A stretch of 64,000 bases of DNA from Saprospiraceae bacterium UBA1994 (GTDB taxonomy: Bacteria > Bacteroidota > Bacteroidia > Chitinophagales > Saprospiraceae). Under the pieces are notes generated by a model, which saw only the letters and a program-made list of their open reading frames with translations, was not told where the DNA came from and searched no databases. The position numbers and the translations under genes are program-made. The DNA lies in contig DDCY01000029.1 of assembly GCA_002335865.1 (NCBI GenBank), positions 498,400 to 562,399 of the forward strand, read 5' to 3'. Of this stretch, positions 45,623 through 54,074 are shown in pieces. Numbering within the stretch: the stretch's first letter is position 1; each line of letters starts with the position of its first letter.

Positions 45623-46162
45623 CTATAAGAACATTGAAAAATTTAGCGTGAATGTACTGCTGCCATCTTCATCTTCAGCAAATATGCCTAACGTCGGTTC
45701 TAAATTTATGTTATCTGCTAATCTAATTCCATACCCGACTGATATTGTACTGTATTCTATACTTTCCGAATCGCCATTACCCGTTGTCAATGCTCCTAAG
45801 CTAAATTCAATAGGTACCTTTCCTACTATGTAATACTTCGCTCCTAAAGCCAAAGAAGATATTCTATCATCTCTATCTCCTAGGTTAGTGTAACTAAGTT
45901 TTAATGCGAAATTTTGACTTAAAAAGTAACCTCCATTAAATCCAAATCCTGAAAATGATTCATCTTTATCTCCTATGCTAGTAAGACCTGTACCGTCACC
46001 AATTGGTATTCCTCCGATCAAATTATATCCTGTTTCTATCAGTACTCTACCTTTTCTATTAAATGTCTCCTGATCTGAGTTGTTGTTACTCTGGTTATCA
46101 TTCTGCGCAGATATTAAGTTAACTGTGAATACAACTAACAATATTACAAGTAGTTTTTTCAT
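45623..46162 (-). CDS. Outer-membrane beta-barrel protein
   Basis: 179 residues. A signal peptide MKKLLVILLVVFTVNLISAQ precedes a low-complexity, Asn/Asp-rich linker and then an eight-stranded-barrel-like segment (RVLIETGYNLIGG, FSGFGFNGGYFLSQNFALKLSY, FTLNFSMFL at the end with a terminal Leu). This resembles small OmpA/OmpX-like barrels of Bacteroidota. Function unknown. Ends before a terminator. Confidence 0.78.
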   Translation of the reverse strand: MKKLLVILLVVFTVNLISAQNDNQSNNNSDQETFNRKGRVLIETGYNLIGGIPIGDGTGLTSIGDKDESFSGFGFNGGYFLSQNFALKLSYTNLGDRDDRISSLALGAKYYIVGKVPIEFSLGALTTGNGDSESIEYSTISVGYGIRLADNINLEPTLGIFAEDEDGSSTFTLNFSMFL

Positions 46163-46379
46163 CTCTTTAAATTTTTATTAAGCTGAAATTATAAAATATT
46201 CTTTATTTTTTTACCACATGTTTGTGACTAACAAAAATGTATTTCTTTTTTTTATCATTTTAAGTATTATTCATCAATTATTCAACAAATATCACTTTAT
46301 CACTTTCATCATAGTAGTCTGCTACCCCTTTTATTTTTTTTAACGTTAGCTTCTTTTACAAGTAACTAAATACTATTAT

Positions 46380-46416
46380 TTTCTTAAAATTTAACTCTGA
46401 GTTAAGTTTTAAGAAA
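46380..46416. promoter_or_regulatory. 37-base near-perfect palindrome upstream of etfBA
   Basis: TTCTTAAAA-x-TTAACTC mirrored by GAGTTAA-x-TTTTAAGAA around a single T; 17 of 18 pairs match. It lies directly before the TATATTTG -7 element, so a repressor or activator bound here would overlap the -33 region. Confidence 0.6.
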
Positions 46417-46421
46417 TGGTG

Positions 46422-46429
46422 TATATTTG
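46422..46429 (+). promoter_or_regulatory. -7 element of the etfBA promoter
   Basis: TATATTTG matches TAnnTTTG and lies just after the 37-base palindrome, 112 bases before the etfB ATG. The -33 region would fall inside the palindrome. Confidence 0.55.
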
Positions 46430-46541
46430 TTAAATATTATAAGAACGGATAGTTTGTGAATATGACATTTGAATAGCAATATTACTGGTCAATCAACTTA
46501 TATTTGTGCAAAAAACTAAGATAATAGATTAAATATATAAT

Positions 46542-47285
46542 ATGAAGTTGTTAGTATGTATAAGCAGAACGCCTGAGACGACTGCAAAAATTAGTTTTAC
46601 AGATAATGATACTCAGTTCAATACGGAAGGAGTACAGTATATCCTCAACCCATTCGATGAGTGGTACGCATTAGTCAGAGCTATAGAGTTAAAGGAGAAA
46701 TATGGAGGGACTGTGACTGTGATTAATGTCGGTGGAGCATCTAGCGACATCATTATTCGGAAAGCCCTCTCTATAGGAGCTGATGATGCAGTGAGAGTAG
46801 ATACAGAGGAAGTGGGATCAGCATTTTTCGTAGCAAAGCAAATTGCTGCTCATGCAGAAAGTGCAGGTTATGATATGATATTTACCGGAAAAGAGACAAT
46901 CGATTATAATGGATCAGAGGTAGGAGCAATGGTAGCTGAGATTCTAGATCTTCCATACGTATCTTTTGCATCTCATCTTGAAATGGAAGGCGATATTGCT
47001 GTAATCACTAGAGAGATAGAAGGTGGAGTAGAAGTAGCGGCGGTCACTGGGCCATGTGTTTTATCAGCGGCTAAAGGATTAGCAGAGCAGCGTATACCTA
47101 ATATGAAAGGTATTATGATGTCAAAGCGTAAACCTCTCAACTTAATACCAGTGGTAGAAGCTAATGCTCATTTAGAGGCCGTGAAATATGTGCTTCCAGA
47201 TGCTAAGACAGGAGTGAAACTTGTAGATCCTGATAATATGGAAGAACTAGTAAGACTTCTGCACGAAGAAGCTAAGGCGATATAA
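46542..47285 (+). CDS. etfB: Electron transfer flavoprotein, beta subunit
   Basis: 247 residues, typical. EtfB with EtfA carries electrons from acyl-CoA dehydrogenases and related flavoenzymes to the respiratory chain and binds AMP. Blocks: MKLLVCISRTPETTAKI, YILNPFDEWYALVRAIELKEKYGG, GKETIDYNGSEVGAMVAEILDLPYVSF-like region. It is followed by etfA 60 bases later, and a palindrome lies in the promoter. No acyl-CoA dehydrogenase is in the window. Confidence 0.95.
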   Translation: MKLLVCISRTPETTAKISFTDNDTQFNTEGVQYILNPFDEWYALVRAIELKEKYGGTVTVINVGGASSDIIIRKALSIGADDAVRVDTEEVGSAFFVAKQIAAHAESAGYDMIFTGKETIDYNGSEVGAMVAEILDLPYVSFASHLEMEGDIAVITREIEGGVEVAAVTGPCVLSAAKGLAEQRIPNMKGIMMSKRKPLNLIPVVEANAHLEAVKYVLPDAKTGVKLVDPDNMEELVRLLHEEAKAI

Positions 47286-47345
47286 TCGTTTTGTTACTTT
47301 AATCATCACATTCATTATAGAAAAAGATAAAAATATAGATATATC

Positions 47346-48302
47346 ATGGCAGTTTTAGTTTTAGCCGAATCAACAAAAGGAAAATTCAAAAAGACAGCTC
47401 AAGAGGCAGTTTATTACGCATCTAAGTTAGCGGCACAAAAGGGTAGCGAATGTGTGGCTCTCGTACTGGGTACTAGTGTAAACCCATCTCAATTAGGCCA
47501 GTTTGGTGCCACAAAAGTATTACATGATGCTAATGGAGTTTTTGACAATGTAGATAGTCAGCAGTATGCTGCAGCAATATCTAGTCAAGCGACAGCTATT
47601 GGTGCAACTCACGTAGTTATTTCTGCAACTAGCACAGGAAAATCCATCATTGGAAGAGTTGGTGTAAGGTTAGATGCTGGAGTAGTAAGTAGTGTAAATG
47701 CTTTACCATCTGACGATAATATATTCAGTAAAGGCGTATTCTCTGGTAAAGCTACGGTATACAATAAAGTGACATCTGATGTGACTGTACTTTCCTTAAT
47801 GGGTAACTCATTACAATTCACTGCAGAAGGTGGTGATGTACCCTCAGTTTCAGTATCTATTGATGTGCCAACATCTAAAATAGTTATAAGAGAGCAGAAG
47901 ACACTAGACGGTATAGTACCGTTACCAGAGGCTGAGGTTGTAGTATCAGCAGGTCGTGGTATGAAAGGTCCAGAAAACTGGGGTATCATAGAAGAATTAG
48001 CACAAGTACTAGGAGCGACAACAGCTTGCTCTCGGCCTGTAGCTGATATCGGATGGAGACCTCACCATGAGCATGTGGGACAGACTGGTGTAGCCATCAA
48101 ACCTAATCTATATATTGCCTCTGGAATCTCAGGTGCGATTCAGCACCTTGCAGGCGTCAATAGTTCTAAAGTAATTTTAGTAATCAATAAAGATCCAGAA
48201 GCACCATTCTTCAAAGCAGCAGACTATGGAGTGGTTGGAGATCTCTTCGAAGTTGTGCCGAAGCTTACAGAGGCATTGAAAAAATTTAAGCTAAATAGCT
48301 AA
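47346..48302 (+). CDS. etfA: Electron transfer flavoprotein, alpha subunit
   Basis: 318 residues, typical. EtfA carries the FAD. The C-terminal FAD-binding domain shows VVSAGRGMKGPENWGIIEELAQVLGATT and HVGQTGVAIKPNLYIASGISGAIQHLAG, both hallmarks. The partner gene etfB is just upstream in the same operon. Confidence 0.96.
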   Translation: MAVLVLAESTKGKFKKTAQEAVYYASKLAAQKGSECVALVLGTSVNPSQLGQFGATKVLHDANGVFDNVDSQQYAAAISSQATAIGATHVVISATSTGKSIIGRVGVRLDAGVVSSVNALPSDDNIFSKGVFSGKATVYNKVTSDVTVLSLMGNSLQFTAEGGDVPSVSVSIDVPTSKIVIREQKTLDGIVPLPEAEVVVSAGRGMKGPENWGIIEELAQVLGATTACSRPVADIGWRPHHEHVGQTGVAIKPNLYIASGISGAIQHLAGVNSSKVILVINKDPEAPFFKAADYGVVGDLFEVVPKLTEALKKFKLNS

Positions 48303-48384
48303 TTACGAGATTTTGCATTTACTTTGTAATCTAATTATTAGAGCTTTAAGATTAATTGGATTTTAAGTGATCACATAGCCCTCT

Positions 48385-48981
48385 ATGAAAAAAATAGAAC
48401 TCAATATAGTAGCACTATCGCATAGTGTGACACAATCGCATAATTATGCCGTTGTATTAGGTGAACTAGAAGGTAAACGTAGACTGCCTATTGTTATTGG
48501 TGGTTTTGAAGCCCAGGCGATTGCTGTGGCAATAGAAAATATGACACCTAATCGTCCACTGACTCATGATCTATTTAAAAATGCATTCGATGGTTTCAAT
48601 ATCGTAGTCAAAGAGGTCGTAATCAATAATTTATTAGATGGTATTTTCTATGCTCAACTTGTTTGTGAAGGCCCTTTAGGAACACTCGATGTAGATAGTC
48701 GAACTTCAGATGCTATAGCCATGGCGGTAAGATATGGATGTCCAATTTTTACTTATGAATTTATAATGGAAAATGCCGGAGTTGTATTAGATGACAAGGA
48801 GGAAGAAGAAATATCCGGAGACTCTAAAACTGAAAAAATATCTAAAGTAAATGAACCAGATTCATACGAATCTTTTACTGTAGGGGCACTGAACAAAATG
48901 CTAGAAGATATTCTCAATAACGAAGATTATGAGAAAGCAGCGAAAATAAGAGACGAAATTAACCGAAGAAAAGCTAATTAG
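48385..48981 (+). CDS. Bifunctional nuclease (DUF151) family protein with UVR motif
   Basis: 198 residues. The DUF151 (BFN) domain spans about 1-135: LPIVIGGFEAQAIAVAIE, PLTHDLFKNAFDG and SRTSDAIAMAVRYGCPIF. A C-terminal segment resembling a UvrB/UvrC (UVR) motif follows (LNKMLEDILNNEDYEKAAKIRDEI). DUF151 proteins have been reported to have DNase and RNase activity. It lies 82 bases after etfA and may be co-transcribed. Confidence 0.85.
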   Translation: MKKIELNIVALSHSVTQSHNYAVVLGELEGKRRLPIVIGGFEAQAIAVAIENMTPNRPLTHDLFKNAFDGFNIVVKEVVINNLLDGIFYAQLVCEGPLGTLDVDSRTSDAIAMAVRYGCPIFTYEFIMENAGVVLDDKEEEEISGDSKTEKISKVNEPDSYESFTVGALNKMLEDILNNEDYEKAAKIRDEINRRKAN

Positions 48982-49069
48982 ATCAACCGCTCTACTTCAA
49001 AAAGCGTTTAGTCTTATTTTTATGGCTAATTCATTATGATAAGGTCTAATCTCTATAATTACAATTCAT

Positions 49070-49531
49070 TCATCCCTCTAACATCGCTATAATAGTATCA
49101 TATCCTTTACTCTTGGCGTGATCCAAAGCAGTTTTACCTTCCTTATCTTTTATTAATTTATTAGCTCCTTTATCCAATAGATATTTTACCATATCCATCT
49201 TATTGTAATTAGCTGAAAATGCAAGTGCCGTTGTACCATTCATATTGATATCATCTAAGTTTGCTCCTGCAAGTATTAGAATATCCGCATACTCTTTGGC
49301 TCCTTTGAAGCATACACCCATTAATGCTGTATTTCCTGATCCATCCTTAGCATTGATATCTATATTTTGCGCAAGAAGTACTTTGGTGATACCCATTGCT
49401 CCCATATAGGTAGCCATTATTAATGGCGTAAATCCTCTAGCATCAGTAATATTAAGGCAGTTAGGATTTGCAGCGATCACTGCTTGCAAAGTCTCAACAT
49501 CTTCTGCCTTTATAGCATCGAATATTTTCAT
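49070..49531 (-). CDS. Ankyrin-repeat protein
   Basis: 153 residues: four ankyrin repeats with the TALMGVCFKGAKEYADIL / GTTALAFSANYNKMDMVKYLL pattern and the GADIN-like turns (GANLDDINMNGTTAL, KDGSGNTAL). No signal peptide, so cytoplasmic; a protein-interaction role is likely. It stands alone between the nuclease and the LysM genes. Such repeats are common in Bacteroidota. Confidence 0.85.
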   Translation of the reverse strand: MKIFDAIKAEDVETLQAVIAANPNCLNITDARGFTPLIMATYMGAMGITKVLLAQNIDINAKDGSGNTALMGVCFKGAKEYADILILAGANLDDINMNGTTALAFSANYNKMDMVKYLLDKGANKLIKDKEGKTALDHAKSKGYDTIIAMLEG

Positions 49532-49721
49532 AGTAAAATTGTTAATCTTATTATATGTAATACTGTATAAATTTATTTAGAATATTTATAAGTCAACGAA
49601 CCCAGATTTGCTACTATTCTATCGATATTTGGATTACTCACTACGTTTTAAGAAAAACAAAGTTCGTCATATCATTTGCGAAGAAATTTTTGATTTAGAT
49701 TAGGTGCCGAAATGCAACTAA

Positions 49722-50753
49722 TTACCTGATGTCTTCTATAAAAGTAAGCTCTACCATGAACCTTGTATCCAAGGCGCCTAAAGAATTAGCTACTTTCTTG
49801 GACATTATAACTGATATATCGCTCGGATAGGTTTCCAATGGAATTCTTCCCAACACTTTTGCCCTAGTCCGTAGATTCAGTTGTGGATTATATAGCTCTA
49901 TTATAGATCCTTTCTTAGCGGTATGATGTAGTACAAATGCCTTTTCCGTTGTTTGACTATCACGTTCCCAAATACCAATACCCCTACTATGAAGCTTTCT
50001 TGTAGTTGGTGATAATTCTAGTTTTATAGCTTGAGAGTCAGAAAGTTCTTCAGATGCTGTTGCAATTAATTCTTTAATTTCTTTCGGACTAGATACCATT
50101 TCTTTATTTCCTGACTTCGTGATCAATTCTGAAGGAACAATGGTAGTAGTGAATTTTTCTCGAATAGGTCTTTTATTATTTATCTTCTTTGTTAAAATCT
50201 CAACTTTTTTTGCATCATCAGCTAACACGATAGACGAATTAAATTTTACGACTAAACCTTGATCATCAATTGGCAACCATCCTATGAGTAACTTCTGTCC
50301 TTTATAGATAGCTGTACCATTGATCTTATTTCGTTTGGAGAATATAGATACCTCTTGTCCAAAATATGTCTTACCGATTCGATAGAGCGTTTCTTTAGGC
50401 TGTGCTACATAGTATACTGGAACGAATTTGTTGATAGATAGTACAGAGGAGGATTTCTCTGTATAAAGAGCATTGAGTGAAAAAGGAACCTTTACAGTCT
50501 GGCCAATATTTATTGACGATTTCGCAGTTAAATTATTCATAGCGTAAATCGCACTTACACTAGCTTTGAAAGTTTTAGCCAAACTGTAAACAGTTTGGCC
50601 CTGTTGAAAAATGTGTGTATAATAAAATTCATTCTCCGGTAAGCGATCTATTAAAACCTCAGATCCCTGATCAAACAATGGGTTACTAATCTGTTGCGAG
50701 TAAGCACCAATTGTCGTCCATAATAATAATATGAAGGTAAATTTATATTGCAT
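49722..50753 (-). CDS. LysM-domain cell-wall protein with C-terminal RlpA-like (DPBB) region
   Basis: 343 residues. Signal MQYKFTFILLLWTTIGAYSQ. Two LysM repeats bind peptidoglycan: HIFQQGQTVYSLAKTFKASV (about 45-90) and YVAQPKETLYRIGKTYFG (about 115-160). The C-terminal 90 residues (HTAKKGSIIELYNPQL, TRAKVLGRIPLETYPSDISV, SKKVANSLGA) look like a double-psi beta-barrel as in RlpA. It probably acts at the cell wall in the periplasm. Confidence 0.82.
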   Translation of the reverse strand: MQYKFTFILLLWTTIGAYSQQISNPLFDQGSEVLIDRLPENEFYYTHIFQQGQTVYSLAKTFKASVSAIYAMNNLTAKSSINIGQTVKVPFSLNALYTEKSSSVLSINKFVPVYYVAQPKETLYRIGKTYFGQEVSIFSKRNKINGTAIYKGQKLLIGWLPIDDQGLVVKFNSSIVLADDAKKVEILTKKINNKRPIREKFTTTIVPSELITKSGNKEMVSSPKEIKELIATASEELSDSQAIKLELSPTTRKLHSRGIGIWERDSQTTEKAFVLHHTAKKGSIIELYNPQLNLRTRAKVLGRIPLETYPSDISVIMSKKVANSLGALDTRFMVELTFIEDIR

Positions 50754-51248
50754 TAGGCCTTCTTTTTTCTCGTCTTAATGATCTAATTCACTCAAATTCA
50801 ATTAGATGAGTATATACCAATTATACGAAAGGTTTAGTAGTTTAATACAACAAATATATTAAAATAATTCATAATATGTAAATGATTGATAATAATGATA
50901 TCATTATACTTGGGGGTGAGACAAGATTTTTTTTTGAGCTATTATTTGTATGATTTTAGATTCAATTGAAAATTGGATACCATTGATAGTATTGCAAGAT
51001 AGATATCTTGTTCTGTATAGCTTTCAAATTTAAATATTTTGCTGAAAGACATTGAATTCTATTATTCAGTCAACGATTTTACTACTATCTTATATAAGAT
51101 TATCTTTATGTCTTATATATACGTTATACTTTATTTATTAACAAAACGAATGCATTGGATTTTAAGTATACTCATAAAAAACGTATTTAATCGTGATCCA
51201 TAAAAGTAAGTCATCGAAAGTAGCTATCAATCAAACTAATAAATCAAA
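50754..51248. other. 495-base divergent intergenic region with two palindromes
   Basis: Between the LysM gene (minus) and kdsB (plus). Contains a perfect 16-base palindrome ATAATGATATCATTAT at 50892-50907 and an inverted repeat CAAGATA-GA-TATCTTG at 50995-51010, plus a T run near 50929-50937. No gene is seen; either palindrome could be an operator. Confidence 0.5.
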
Positions 51249-52013
51249 ATGTCAGAATTCATTAATGTCTTAGTCGTAATACCAGCAAGATTTGCGTCTA
51301 CAAGATTGCCTGGTAAACCACTGGAGATGATTGGTTCTAAGTCTATGATACATAGGGTATATGATCAGGCGATAAAGTGTAAAGCCGTTGACAAAGTAGT
51401 TATCGCTACCGATGATCAAAGAATTATGGATTACTGTGAGCAACATAAGCTCGATTGTGCAATGACAAAAGAGGATCATCCAAGTGGCACAGATAGAGTA
51501 GCAGAGGTTGCTACTCTATATCCTGACTACGAAGTAATTATTAATATTCAAGGTGATGAACCATTTATAGATCCAGATCAGATTTCAGATTTGGTAGAGA
51601 TGTTTGTAGATCCTGCTAGTGATATAGTAACACAATGTGTAGAGATTACAGATGAACACAAACTACATGACTTTAATGTGGTAAAAGTAGTTCGTGATCA
51701 ATTAGACAAAGTATTATACTTCAGTAGGCAAGCGATACCGGCCCATAGAGATCTTCCATATAGTGAATGGATAGAAAAATCAAAGTATTATCAACATATA
51801 GGTATATATGGATTTCGTAGAGATACTCTTTTACAATTAATCGAGTTGCCAGTATCTGATTTAGAAAAAAATGAATCACTTGAGCAATTACGTTGGATGG
51901 ATTATGGATATGATATATTAGCCAAAGAAACTAGCTATCAAGCAATAGGTATTGATACCTACGAGGACTTAATGATGGCAAGAAAATTAGTAGAGATCAA
52001 TGGCGAAGTTTAG
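51249..52013 (+). CDS. kdsB: 3-deoxy-manno-octulosonate cytidylyltransferase
   Basis: 254 residues, typical. KdsB activates Kdo with CTP to CMP-Kdo for lipopolysaccharide core synthesis. Motifs: VIPARFASTRLPGKPLEMIG at the N-terminus (nucleotide site), IATDDQRI, HPSGTDRVAEV, NIQGDEPFIDPDQI, and YFSRQAIPAHRD. It overlaps the next gene by 14 bases, so the two are translated together. Confidence 0.95.
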   Translation: MSEFINVLVVIPARFASTRLPGKPLEMIGSKSMIHRVYDQAIKCKAVDKVVIATDDQRIMDYCEQHKLDCAMTKEDHPSGTDRVAEVATLYPDYEVIINIQGDEPFIDPDQISDLVEMFVDPASDIVTQCVEITDEHKLHDFNVVKVVRDQLDKVLYFSRQAIPAHRDLPYSEWIEKSKYYQHIGIYGFRRDTLLQLIELPVSDLEKNESLEQLRWMDYGYDILAKETSYQAIGIDTYEDLMMARKLVEINGEV

Positions 52014-52914
52014 AAAGAATCATAATACCGGATATGGAGCTAAGTCTACTTTAGCTAGATATTTTTCTTTCACTATTGGAATAGTAATAATTATTGGTAT
52101 TCTATATATCAATAGCAAGAAATACGTCGAAGAGAAAGGACTATATGATGAATATAATATACCCAATTCATCAGAGACTGGGGAAGTATATTTTTTGCCG
52201 AGTGGAAGCAAAGGAGAGATAGTACATCACAAACATTACTCACTTTCATACTTAGAGAAGCATGAACAAGCGGAATGGGTCGCATACGAACTGACTCGTA
52301 AATCTCTCAAAGTGAAGAATGTAAAAAGAGCTAAAGAATATAAGACTGACTATGATTTAAGCACGCTATCTGCATTCTATAGAGATTATAGCCATAGTGG
52401 ATATACTCGTGGACATATGGCAACCGCAGGCGATATGGCGTTCAATGAATTGGCAATGCAAGAGTCATTTTACATGAGTAATATGAGTCCGCAGTTAAGC
52501 GTTTTTAATAATGGTATCTGGAAAGAACTAGAAGAACAAGTTCGTGACTGGGCATTTAGTGACAAGCGAATTTATATAGTCACAGGTCCTATGCTCAATA
52601 GACCAAAACTCAAAACTATTGGAAAAGAGAGCAAGATTACTGTACCTTCGGCTTTTTACAAAGTGATTCTTGATATAGATAAACCGAAAAGAAAAGGAAT
52701 TGCATTTGTTATACCTCACGAAAGAAGTGAGAATAAGCTCCAAGAATATGCCATGTCTATTGATGATTTAGAATCTGAACTTGGGTTTGATCTGTTTGCA
52801 AATTTAATATCCGAAGATGCACAAGAGGTAATAGAATCAAACTATAATATCAATGATTGGAAATTTAGTGAGAATAGATATAGAGATAGGGTAGAACAGT
52901 GGAACGATCAGTAA
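52000..52914 (+). CDS. Membrane-anchored DNA/RNA non-specific endonuclease
   Basis: 304 residues. One N-terminal membrane segment (about 20-37, FSFTIGIVIIIGILYINS) anchors it. The endonuclease core is YTRGHMATAGDM (Arg137, Gly138, His139), where the family usually reads DRGHxAPA; the Asp before RGH is replaced by Thr but the catalytic His is kept. YMSNMSPQ and NGIWKELEEQVRDWA supply the metal-binding Asn region. It degrades DNA or RNA outside the cytoplasm, for nutrition or defence. The 14-base overlap with kdsB is notable. A T run follows the stop. Confidence 0.85.
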   Translation: MAKFRKNHNTGYGAKSTLARYFSFTIGIVIIIGILYINSKKYVEEKGLYDEYNIPNSSETGEVYFLPSGSKGEIVHHKHYSLSYLEKHEQAEWVAYELTRKSLKVKNVKRAKEYKTDYDLSTLSAFYRDYSHSGYTRGHMATAGDMAFNELAMQESFYMSNMSPQLSVFNNGIWKELEEQVRDWAFSDKRIYIVTGPMLNRPKLKTIGKESKITVPSAFYKVILDIDKPKRKGIAFVIPHERSENKLQEYAMSIDDLESELGFDLFANLISEDAQEVIESNYNINDWKFSENRYRDRVEQWNDQ

Positions 52915-53305
52915 GAGCGTGACTTTTTTTTTTGAAAGATAAAACAAGTAGACTATGTATTGCAGTAGTATGCTAAAAATGGAGACCAAACGTTATTGTG
53001 CGTTTACAAAATCTAATTATTACTATTGAGTGGATAATCAGAGGCGATAACGACCTTTCGAAAGGAAACGTGAAAAATAAACATACTTGAAATTATCCTG
53101 CATAAATATTTAATAAGAAATCTGTGATTTAGTATTACAGGAAATCGAGGCTGTACAGAGCAAGAAATATAAACAATATTTCATTTCTATAACATTCATA
53201 AGCGACATGAATCAAGCTATTTGGCATTTGTGTCTCTTCAAAGTGACTTGCACTGTGCCGAGTAGATTTAAACTAGATTAATAAAATGGCAACTGCCCAA
53301 ATTAT
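52915..53305. other. 391-base gene-free stretch between convergent genes
   Basis: Between the endonuclease (plus) and rluA-type gene (minus). A run of nine or more T directly after the endonuclease stop could end transcription. A 12-base palindrome CCTTTCGAAAGG (about 53055-53066) is present. Nothing else stands out. Confidence 0.45.
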
Positions 53306-54043
53306 CTACCCCACAATCCCTACCACTTTCCGCATCTGATTTACTACTGCTTTCATATCCTTCGGAAGAGGGATATCAAAATCCATATGTTCGCCAGTGA
53401 TAGGATGATCAAATTCTAATTTAGCGGAGTGTAAAGTATGACGCGTAATTAATGGTCTTTCTTCCTGATCCTTTCCCAATCTAAATTTACGCTTCTTAAT
53501 TTCAGAAAGTTTAAATTCCTCTTTATTGTTATACTTACTATCTACTAATAGAGGATTACCTATATGCTTCATATGTACACGAATTTGGTGCGTACGTCCA
53601 GTGAGTATGATTACTTCGACTAAACTATATTTACGATCGTAGCTTTCTAGCACTTTGTAATCCGTAATAGACCATTTACCTTTTTTGAATACGATGATCT
53701 TACTTCTTTCAGTTTCAGATTTTACCAAGAAAGTTTCAATTCTATCTTCTAGAGGAGTAGGTGTTCCTTGGACAATAGCTAAATAAGTTTTCTGGATCTT
53801 CCTCTCAATGAATGCCTCTGACAATTCTTTATGCGCCTCTCCATTCTTGGCAAACATAATAAGTCCGCTAGTCTCTCTATCGATACGGTGCACTACAAAA
53901 ATCTCACCATACCTTTCTATCATTAAACTTGACAAATTACGTTTGTCATGCTGATACCTATCAGGGATTGTAAGTAGTCCGGCTGACTTATTGACTACAA
54001 CAATGTGGTCATCCTCAAATACTATTTCGTGATCTTTTTTCAT
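53306..54043 (-). CDS. Pseudouridine synthase, RluA family
   Basis: 245 residues. The catalytic motif VHRIDRETSGLIMFAKN has Asp55, and LTGRTHQIRVHMKHIGNPLLVD is the second family block. It turns uridine into pseudouridine in rRNA or tRNA. The N-terminus EIVFEDDHIVVVNKSAGLLTIP fits RluA-type enzymes without an S4 domain. It lies 31 bases after the RibF-GT2 gene on the same strand. Confidence 0.93.
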   Translation of the reverse strand: MKKDHEIVFEDDHIVVVNKSAGLLTIPDRYQHDKRNLSSLMIERYGEIFVVHRIDRETSGLIMFAKNGEAHKELSEAFIERKIQKTYLAIVQGTPTPLEDRIETFLVKSETERSKIIVFKKGKWSITDYKVLESYDRKYSLVEVIILTGRTHQIRVHMKHIGNPLLVDSKYNNKEEFKLSEIKKRKFRLGKDQEERPLITRHTLHSAKLEFDHPITGEHMDFDIPLPKDMKAVVNQMRKVVGIVG

Positions 54044-54074
54044 ATATTATAGACCCTTGACTGAGTCAGAGTAT

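Larger units (their letters stand above)
46163..46541. other. 379-base region upstream of etfB
   Basis: No gene. Contains a 37-base palindrome at 46380-46416 and a -7 element at 46422-46429, both entered separately. The rest is AT-rich with no further structure recognised. Confidence 0.55.
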
